Position numbers and translations under genes: made by a program. A DNA stretch of 19,159 bases. Source: Clostridia bacterium (GTDB lineage: Bacteria > Bacillota > Clostridia > TANB77 > CAG-508). The notes beneath the pieces are model-generated. The model searched no databases. It had not been told where the DNA came from and saw nothing but the letters and a program-made list of their open reading frames with translations. Below are positions 14,181-19,159 of the stretch, one piece after another. Location: contig CAAGKN010000014.1 of the NCBI GenBank assembly GCA_900770415.1, positions 1-19,159 of the forward strand. Direction: 5' to 3'. Position 1 is the stretch's first letter; the number at the start of each line of letters is the position of its first letter.

Positions 14181-14248
14181 ATCACATTATAGTTTTTTCT
14201 TTTTTGATTAATTTTCGGACAGCCTGCCGTTCCTTTTTACACAATAAA

Positions 14249-14268
14249 TGGGAGCAGTAATGCTCCCA
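14249..14268 (-). terminator. Hairpin after rpoD, probable terminator
   Basis: TGGGAGCA (14249-14256) pairs perfectly with TGCTCCCA (14261-14268), 9 bases after the rpoD stop. The T run after it is short (ATTTATT), so termination may be incomplete. Confidence 0.65.
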
Positions 14269-14277
14269 ATAATATAT

Positions 14278-15468
14278 TTAATTCATATAATCTTTTAATT
14301 TTTTGCTTCTACTTGGATGTCTTAATTTTCTTAATGCTTTTGCTTCTATTTGTCTTATTCTTTCACGTGTTACTTGGAATTCGCGTCCAACTTCTTCTAG
14401 TGTTCTTGCTCTTCCATCTTCTAATCCAAATCTTAGTTTTAATACTTTTGCTTCTCTTGGTGTTAGTGTATTCATAACCTCTTCTAATTGTTCTTTTAAC
14501 AATGTGTATGCTGCTGAATCTTGTGGTGCTGGGCTGTCTTCGTCTTGTATAAAATCTCCTAAATGGCTGTCGTCTTCTTCTCCTATTGGTGTTTCTAGTG
14601 ATACTGGATCTTGTGCAATTTTTTGTATTTCCATTACCTTTTCTACTGGTATTTCCATTTCTTGTGCAATTTCATCTGGAGTTGGTTCTCTACCTAATTG
14701 TTGTAATAGATGTCTTGATGTTCTTATTAATTTGTTAATTGTTTCTACCATGTGAACTGGTATTCTTATTGTTCTTGCTTGGTCTGCTATTGCTCTTGTA
14801 ATAGCTTGTCTAATCCACCATGTAGCATAAGTACTAAATTTATATCCTTTTGTATAATCAAATTTTTCTACTGCTTTTATAAGTCCCATGTTTCCTTCTT
14901 GAATTAAGTCCAAGAATAACATTCCTCTTCCTACATATTTTTTTGCAATACTTACTACTAATCTTAAGTTTGATTCTGCTAGTTTTTGCTTTGCTTCTTC
15001 GTCCCCATCAATTACTTTTTTAGCTAACTCTAACTCTTCATCAAAACTTAGCAACGGGATTTTTCCTATTTCTCTTAAATACATTCTAACTGGGTCATCA
15101 ATATTAATACCATCAAAATTCATTGTATTAATATCTTCTACTTTTATGTCTTCTACTTTTTCTAGTTCTTCAACGTCTGGTTCTTCATCAAAATCGTCTT
15201 TTAAAACATCTACTCCCATTTCTTCAAATGCGTCAAATACTTTGTCTATTTGTTCTGGATTTATATCTCCTAATTCTGTGGCAAGTTCTCCATAAGTTAT
15301 TTTTCCTTTTTCTTTGGCTTTTTCTACTATATCTTTTACTTTTTTAGTTGTTTCTTCTTTTGTTTCTTTATTTGCATTATCTGTTTTTGTTTCATTCTTT
15401 TTTGCTTTTTTATTATTTGCTTTCAAATCTTCAATAATTTCTTCATTATCTTTTTTTGTTTTTGCCAT
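14278..15468 (-). CDS. rpoD: Primary RNA polymerase sigma factor (RpoD/SigA)
   Basis: 396 aa housekeeping sigma factor. The N-terminal ~120 residues are Lys/Glu-rich, including a degenerate region 1.1 (KGKITYGELATEL). Region 1.2 is DDPVRMYLREIGKIPLL (124-140), region 2 carries VVSIAKKYVGRGMLFLDLIQ and FSTYATWWIRQA (promoter melting and -10 recognition), region 3 follows IRIPVHMVETINKL, and region 4.2 ends the protein with RTLEEVGREFQVTRERIRQIE (-35 recognition, helix-turn-helix). The window's promoters match its expected TTGACA/TATAAT preference. The start lies 11 bases after the dnaG stop, with GGAGG in between, so it is co-transcribed with dnaG, the classical macromolecular synthesis order. 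It is slightly longer than B. subtilis SigA (371 aa) because of the N-terminal extension. Confidence 0.97.
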   Translation of the reverse strand: MAKTKKDNEEIIEDLKANNKKAKKNETKTDNANKETKEETTKKVKDIVEKAKEKGKITYGELATELGDINPEQIDKVFDAFEEMGVDVLKDDFDEEPDVEELEKVEDIKVEDINTMNFDGINIDDPVRMYLREIGKIPLLSFDEELELAKKVIDGDEEAKQKLAESNLRLVVSIAKKYVGRGMLFLDLIQEGNMGLIKAVEKFDYTKGYKFSTYATWWIRQAITRAIADQARTIRIPVHMVETINKLIRTSRHLLQQLGREPTPDEIAQEMEIPVEKVMEIQKIAQDPVSLETPIGEEDDSHLGDFIQDEDSPAPQDSAAYTLLKEQLEEVMNTLTPREAKVLKLRFGLEDGRARTLEEVGREFQVTRERIRQIEAKALRKLRHPSRSKKLKDYMN

Positions 15469-15479
15469 TATTTAACCTC

Positions 15480-17267
15480 CTATTTAATTTGTGCCAATTT
15501 TATAATTAATGTATGTAATTCTTTTTCTAGTTCATTGGCTTTTTCTTTATCTAAATTAGCATTATTCAAACTCTGTATAATTTCATTTCTTCTTGCCATC
15601 AATTTTTCTTTTTGATAATTATTTATTACATCTTCTAATGCTTTTTTATTATCTTCTATTTCGTAATCGTCTGCCATAATTCCTGTTAATGCATTTACAA
15701 CTTGTTCGTCATCTGCAAACATATCTACTAAGCTATTTATATTACTATTTCCTTTTTCAAATTCTTCATACAATCTTCTCATTATTTTTTGATTTGCTTC
15801 GCTTTTAAAGTCATTTGGATTGATGATGTCTTTTATTTTGTTATATACCTCTTCTCCTCCATCTATTAATAATGAAATAATTATATTTTCTCTTTTTTCT
15901 AATTCTGAATTTACTTTTGTTTCTTGTTTTTTTATAATTGGTTTTCTAATATTAGAGCTTTCTAATATCTTTGAACCTTTATTATTTGAATATTCATTTT
16001 TATTTATTTGTGCATATATTGCTTCTTTTGATATGTTATAGTCGCTTGATATTTTGTCTATATATATTTCTTGTTCAATTTTATTATCTACTCCGCCTAA
16101 TATTTTTGCTATTTCATTCATAAATTTTATTTTGTCATTTGTATTTTCTATGTTTAAGCCTTTTTTTAATACTTTTATTTTAAATTCTACTAATGAAATT
16201 GCATTTTCTACTAAGTCATTAAATCTTCCATTTCCGTATTTTATAACATATTCGTCTGGGTCTTTTGCTCCTTCCATTTGAAGTATTCTTATATCACACC
16301 CTAAATTATTTAGAATTTCTAATCCTCTAAGTGTTGCTGCTTGTCCTGCTGAATCTGAATCATAAGATATTATTACTTTTTCTGCATATTTTCTAAGTAA
16401 TCTTCCTTGTGCTTCTGTAAGTGCTGTACCACATGATGCAACTACATTATCTATTCCTCTTTGGTGTAGTGATACAGTATCCATATATCCTTCTACTATA
16501 ATTAGCTTTCTTGTTTTTGTATTTTTTGCTACATTTAATCCATACAAGTTTCTTGCTTTACTATAAACTATATTTTCTGGTGAATTGATATATTTTGGAA
16601 GCGAATTATCTAATACCCTTCCTCCAAAAGCAATAAACCTGTTTCTTATGTCTTGTATTGGAAATATAAGTCTATTTTTAAATCTGTCTACATAGCTATT
16701 TCCTTTTTTTATTACTAAATCTGATGCAAGTATTTCTTCTTCTGTAAAGCCTTTTTCTTTTAGCATTTTATATAGAACATTGGCATTTTCGGCATAGCCT
16801 ATGCAAAACTCCTTTAAAGCCTTATTATCTAGTTTTCTCTTTTTTACATATTCTTGTGCTGGCTTTGCTTGTGGTTTATATAGTGTTTCATGATAATATG
16901 TTGCAACTAATTTATTAATCTCGTATACTTTTTCTTTTAGCTCTAATCTTTTTGAATCTGCGTTATTTTCTAGTGTCGGTAATTTTATTCCAACTCTATC
17001 TGCTAAGATTTCTAAGCTTTCTTTAAAATCTACGTTTTCTATTTTACTAATAAAATGAATTACATTTCCACCTGCACCACATCCAAAACAATGGAATATT
17101 TGCTTGTCTGGTGACACAGAAAAAGAAGGTGTCTTTTCTTTATGGAAAGGACACAAACCGAAGAAATTTCTACCACTTCTTTTTAATATTACATATTGTG
17201 ATATTATATCTACTATATCGTTGCTATTTCTTATTTCATCTATTAATTCCTCACTATAACGTACCAT
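15480..17267 (-). CDS. dnaG: DNA primase
   Basis: 595 aa, normal length. It makes the RNA primers for DNA replication. The CHC2 zinc-binding domain is at the N-terminus (Cys39, His42, Cys60, Cys63 within CPFHKEKTPSFS and FHCFGCG). The TOPRIM catalytic core has IIVEGYMD at 256-263 (Glu259) and SYDSDSAG at 301-308 (Asp303, Asp305). The C-terminal ~150 residues form the helicase-binding domain that contacts DnaB/DnaC. It has its own promoter and is followed directly by rpoD. The Shine-Dalgarno is AAAGG. Nothing unusual is seen. Confidence 0.97.
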   Translation of the reverse strand: MVRYSEELIDEIRNSNDIVDIISQYVILKRSGRNFFGLCPFHKEKTPSFSVSPDKQIFHCFGCGAGGNVIHFISKIENVDFKESLEILADRVGIKLPTLENNADSKRLELKEKVYEINKLVATYYHETLYKPQAKPAQEYVKKRKLDNKALKEFCIGYAENANVLYKMLKEKGFTEEEILASDLVIKKGNSYVDRFKNRLIFPIQDIRNRFIAFGGRVLDNSLPKYINSPENIVYSKARNLYGLNVAKNTKTRKLIIVEGYMDTVSLHQRGIDNVVASCGTALTEAQGRLLRKYAEKVIISYDSDSAGQAATLRGLEILNNLGCDIRILQMEGAKDPDEYVIKYGNGRFNDLVENAISLVEFKIKVLKKGLNIENTNDKIKFMNEIAKILGGVDNKIEQEIYIDKISSDYNISKEAIYAQINKNEYSNNKGSKILESSNIRKPIIKKQETKVNSELEKRENIIISLLIDGGEEVYNKIKDIINPNDFKSEANQKIMRRLYEEFEKGNSNINSLVDMFADDEQVVNALTGIMADDYEIEDNKKALEDVINNYQKEKLMARRNEIIQSLNNANLDKEKANELEKELHTLIIKLAQIK

Positions 17268-17291
17268 TTTTCTACGCCTTTCTTTTACATA

Positions 17292-17319
17292 ATTATATTA
17301 TTCGACAACTAATTTTCAA
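17292..17319 (-). promoter_or_regulatory. Promoter of dnaG-rpoD
   Basis: On the minus strand, TTGAAA (17314-17319), a 16-base spacer and TATAAT (17292-17297), about 25 bases before the dnaG ATG. Confidence 0.7.
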
Positions 17320-17357
17320 ATCCTTCATATATTGTTTTTCCTATTTAACAAAAAATT

Positions 17358-17387
17358 AACTGTCTTAGATATATGTCTAAGACAGTT
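17358..17387 (-). terminator. Terminator of carD
   Basis: A 12-bp perfect stem (17358-17369 with 17376-17387) with a 6-base loop, followed on the minus strand by TTAATTTTTTG. It lies 13 bases after the carD stop and separates carD from the dnaG promoter. Confidence 0.88.
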
Positions 17388-17400
17388 CAACTTTTATTTA

Positions 17401-17985
17401 TTATTTTACATCTGTTGTATTATTTGCTTCTACTCCATTGAATGGAATGAATGTTTTTACAATGTTGTGTGGTTCATTACTATTAATTGTTTTACTATAT
17501 TCTGCAAATGAATTGTTAATTGTATTGTTTATTAATTCTTCCATTTGATCTTTATTAGAATTTTCTGCAAGAGTAAGCTCACTTACTAATATTTGTTTTG
17601 CATTAAGTAGCATTTTTTTCTCTCCTGTTGAAAGTCCTTTTTCTTTTTGTTTGAAACTTAAATTTCTAACTACATCTGCTATTTCATAAGCGTCTCCACT
17701 TTTCATTTTTTCCATATTGTCTCTATATCTTTTATTCCAATTCATATCCATTTGAGTTGAATCTGTTTCTAATACTTTAAAAACTTTTCCAGCTGTTTCT
17801 TTATCTATAATATCTCTTACGCCTATTCCTTCTGCCTTTGCTGTTGGTACCATTACTTTCACTTCACCTGGCATTTTTATTATGTAATAAGCTTGTTTTT
17901 CTCCTAAAATATCTTTTTCTTCTATACCTTCTATTGTTCCTGCTCCGTGCATTGGATATACTACCTTATCACCAACATTAAACAT
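17401..17985 (-). CDS. carD: CarD/CdnL-family transcription regulator
   Basis: 194 aa. The N-terminal RNA polymerase-interacting domain (CdnL/TRCF type, about residues 1-60) begins MFNVGDKVVYPMHGAGTIEG and contains YYIIKMPGEVKVMVP; it binds the RNA polymerase beta subunit. The helical C-terminal region includes WNKRYRDNMEKMKSGDAYEIADVVRNL, the usual CarD signature, where the Trp stabilises the open promoter bubble. The ~35-residue tail, Asn/Thr-rich, extends past the typical family end. It has a strong promoter whose spacer carries a 13-base motif also found at greA. The Shine-Dalgarno is AAGGAG. Family is certain; its regulatory targets are unknown. Confidence 0.93.
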   Translation of the reverse strand: MFNVGDKVVYPMHGAGTIEGIEEKDILGEKQAYYIIKMPGEVKVMVPTAKAEGIGVRDIIDKETAGKVFKVLETDSTQMDMNWNKRYRDNMEKMKSGDAYEIADVVRNLSFKQKEKGLSTGEKKMLLNAKQILVSELTLAENSNKDQMEELINNTINNSFAEYSKTINSNEPHNIVKTFIPFNGVEANNTTDVK

Positions 17986-18033
17986 TTACAGTCACTCCTT
18001 TTTTAGTCTGTTATTTCTCTCTCGACCTTTTTT

Positions 18034-18062
18034 ATTATACCACAATTTTGGTGATAAGTCAA
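18034..18062 (-). promoter_or_regulatory. Promoter of carD with a motif shared with greA
   Basis: On the minus strand, TTGACT (18057-18062), a 17-base spacer and TATAAT (18034-18039). The spacer contains ACCAAAATTGTGG (plus-strand CCACAATTTTGGT, 18040-18052), identical to 10145-10157 at greA and partly palindromic. Confidence 0.85.
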
Positions 18063-18099
18063 AGGAATTTTTGGTATATTTTACATAAAATTTTTAGAG

Positions 18100-18561
18100 T
18101 TATTTGTTAGTTGACCCAAAACCGCCTGTTCTTTCGCCTTGTGCAATGTCATCATCTGTTACTAAATATTTTTGGAAAATAGCTTGTCCAATTCTATCTC
18201 CTTTTTTTATCTCTATGTCTTCTGCTTTAAAGTTGAAGAATGCATACATTATGTGTCCGTCATTATCTGGATTTCCATAATAGTCACTATCTACTACTCC
18301 TATACTGTTTGCTAAAATTAATCCTTTTTTGCCTGGATTAGAACTTCTATTTGCAAGTATTAAAACTTCATCACTTTCCATATATGCTTTTATTCCTGTT
18401 TTTACAAGTGTTGGTTTTTGTCCTGGCTTAAATGCTGGAATTACGCAATCTTCTGCTGCTTCTACATCATAACCTGCTGAATTTTTTGTTGACCTTACTG
18501 GTAAATTTATATTACTATTTTCAAATCCTTTTGCTATTTCAAATCCTCTTTTTCTTTCCAT
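18100..18561 (-). CDS. dut: Trimeric dUTP diphosphatase (dUTPase)
   Basis: 153 aa. It hydrolyses dUTP to dUMP and diphosphate, keeping uracil out of DNA and feeding dTMP synthesis. The five family motifs are visible: AGYDVEA (29-35), NRSSNPGKKG (71-80), the NSIGVVDSDYYG block (85-96) with catalytic Asp91 and Tyr94 below the uracil, GDRIGQAIFQ (121-130) and the mobile C-terminal RTGGFGSTNK (144-153), whose Phe stacks on the base. Length is typical for the homotrimeric class. It has its own promoter. The gene lies upstream of carD, but carD has a separate promoter; no terminator is seen between them. Confidence 0.96.
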   Translation of the reverse strand: MERKRGFEIAKGFENSNINLPVRSTKNSAGYDVEAAEDCVIPAFKPGQKPTLVKTGIKAYMESDEVLILANRSSNPGKKGLILANSIGVVDSDYYGNPDNDGHIMYAFFNFKAEDIEIKKGDRIGQAIFQKYLVTDDDIAQGERTGGFGSTNK

Positions 18562-18590
18562 TTTTATACCTCTTTTCTTTATTTTTTAAC

Positions 18591-18619
18591 ATTATATATT
18601 CTTTGTCGTTTTGTGTCAA
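18591..18619 (-). promoter_or_regulatory. Promoter of dut
   Basis: On the minus strand, TTGACA (18614-18619), a 17-base spacer and TATAAT (18591-18596), about 30 bases before the ATG. Confidence 0.82.
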
Positions 18620-18726
18620 TTACATATTTATTTTCATATATTAGTAGTAACAAATCTTTTATATATATAAACAAATGAGAACAGACCTTTTCGTTTTTTT
18701 AATTTTACTTGTTTTGGAGGTTTATA

Positions 18727-18954
18727 GTGAATAATACATCTTTAGATAAATTGGATATTAATAAATGTGCTAAAATACATTCTCTTAATTGTAATGGAGA
18801 TTTAAGAAGAAGACTTCTAGATTTAGGTCTTGTAAATGGAACTAATATAACTGCTGTTCTTAAAAGCCCAACTGGAAATCCTATTGCCTACGAAGTACGT
18901 GGAAGCATAATTGCACTTAGAAAAGAAGATTCTAAATTGATTATGATTAATTAG
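18727..18954 (+). CDS. feoA: FeoA-family ferrous iron transport accessory protein
   Basis: 75 aa from the GTG at 18727, preceded by GGAGG at 18716-18720 (6-base spacing). A TTG at 18709 would start before the Shine-Dalgarno and is rejected. The protein is a single SH3-like FeoA domain: CAKIHSLNCNGDLRRRLLDL, then GLVNGTNITAVLKSPTGNPI, then YEVRGSIIALRKEDSKLI. The conserved RRRLLDLGL and YEVRG segments support the call. FeoA proteins assist the FeoB iron transporter, probably in the cytoplasm at the membrane. No feoB follows in this window: the gene runs directly into a repeat element 2 bases after its stop. An independent SH3-like regulator, such as a fused-domain relative, cannot be excluded. 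Confidence 0.85.
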   Translation: MNNTSLDKLDINKCAKIHSLNCNGDLRRRLLDLGLVNGTNITAVLKSPTGNPIAYEVRGSIIALRKEDSKLIMIN

Positions 18955-18956
18955 GA

Positions 18957-19159
18957 AAATTGGAATTTGTTGGACTAAATTTATTTTTTGGTTTGTAGGG
19001 GTCGCCCAGGAGTGCGACCCCTACAACGTTTGCAATGTATTTCCTCAAAAATTAAAATATTAAAAATGAAAAAAATTGTGAATGGAGTTAGCTTGAATTA
19101 GAAATTGTTCTTCGAGCGCAGTAGGGAATCTCATTTTTAATGAGGGCGCTGCGGAGCAA
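18957..19159. repeat. Left-hand part of the same structured repeat element
   Basis: It starts with the terminal sequence AAATTGGAATTTGTT (18957-18971), identical to 5496-5510, immediately downstream of feoA. It includes the GTAGGGGTCGC hairpin (18993-19026), the inner arm at 19048-19065 that is the reverse complement of 146-163, and the 95 bases identical to the window start. It is cut by the window end inside the core hairpin. No ORF of note is present. Confidence 0.8.
18993..19026. repeat. GC-rich hairpin inside the repeat element
   Basis: TTGTAGGGGTCGC (18993-19005) pairs perfectly over 13 bases with GCGACCCCTACAA (19014-19026) around an 8-base loop. It is far more G/C-rich than its surroundings, and it resembles dispersed GTAGGGGTCGC-type repeats that I recall from gut Firmicutes. 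Confidence 0.8.

Noticed and set aside
14213..14236. CGGACAGCCTGCCG in the gap after rpoD as a second terminator hairpin
   Set aside because: The two halves do not pair well enough to form a stable stem; the clear hairpin is at 14249-14268.
1..19159. CRISPR array, rRNA genes, prophage or complete insertion sequence
   Set aside because: I see no regularly spaced repeats, no rRNA-like conserved blocks, no phage structural genes and no transposase frame.
1..19159. A circular plasmid, suggested by the identical ends
   Set aside because: The content is essential chromosomal genes without replication or partition genes, and the identical bases lie inside a dispersed-looking palindromic element, so a repeat-broken chromosomal contig is more likely.

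Overview
The window reads as a chromosomal contig from a low-GC Gram-positive bacterium, most likely an uncultured member of the Clostridia. Supporting signs are strong AT bias, AGGAGG/AGGTGAT Shine-Dalgarno sites, TTG and GTG starts, near-consensus sigma-A promoters, a CCA-encoding tRNA gene, and the neighbours dut, carD, dnaG, rpoD, greA, ssb, scpB and lspA. It does not look like a plasmid or phage, although its first and last 95 bases are identical.

Layout. The left end lies inside a structured repeat. It is followed by a plus-strand VirD4/TraG-type coupling ATPase (295-2601), a 55-aa small protein with its own strong promoter, and a 16-bp bidirectional terminator. From there to about 8.7 kb the minus strand carries an operon-like series read right to left: a GT-C-like membrane protein, lspA, an RluD-type pseudouridine synthase, an RluB-type pseudouridine synthase, an S1-domain RNA-binding protein and a replication-relaxation-family protein. 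A 114-bp palindromic element sits between the two pseudouridine synthase genes. From 8.8 to 12.7 kb, also on the minus strand, are a two-OB-fold SSB, greA, an unrecognised 303-aa protein, a prepilin-like protein and scpB. From 12.8 to 13.7 kb are two small plus-strand genes with excellent promoters and a convergent elongator tRNA-Met. From 13.75 to 18.6 kb the minus strand carries a 105-aa hypothetical gene, then dnaG-rpoD as an operon, carD and dut. A plus-strand feoA and further repeats close the window.

How the genes fit together. Most are housekeeping: primase and sigma factor (the classical macromolecular synthesis operon), RNA-polymerase-binding factors (CarD, GreA), rRNA modification (RluB/RluD), lipoprotein maturation (LspA), chromosome condensation (ScpB), ssDNA binding and dUTP hydrolysis. 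The coupling ATPase and the convergent replication-relaxation protein recall conjugation modules, but no relaxase or type IV channel gene is present.

Most notable signals. (1) Two genes, the S1 protein and rluD, are each split by one extra base, and in both the extra base makes an in-frame CGG codon just before a conserved glycine codon (CGG-A). By eye, CGG is used nowhere else in the typical genes of the window. This may be a shared +1 recoding signal or two similar base errors. (2) A family of palindromic elements shares the terminal repeat AAATTGGAATTTGT; one member spans the window ends. (3) A 20-bp perfect hairpin would hide the Shine-Dalgarno of the 303-aa gene. (4) The carD and greA promoters share a 13-base motif.
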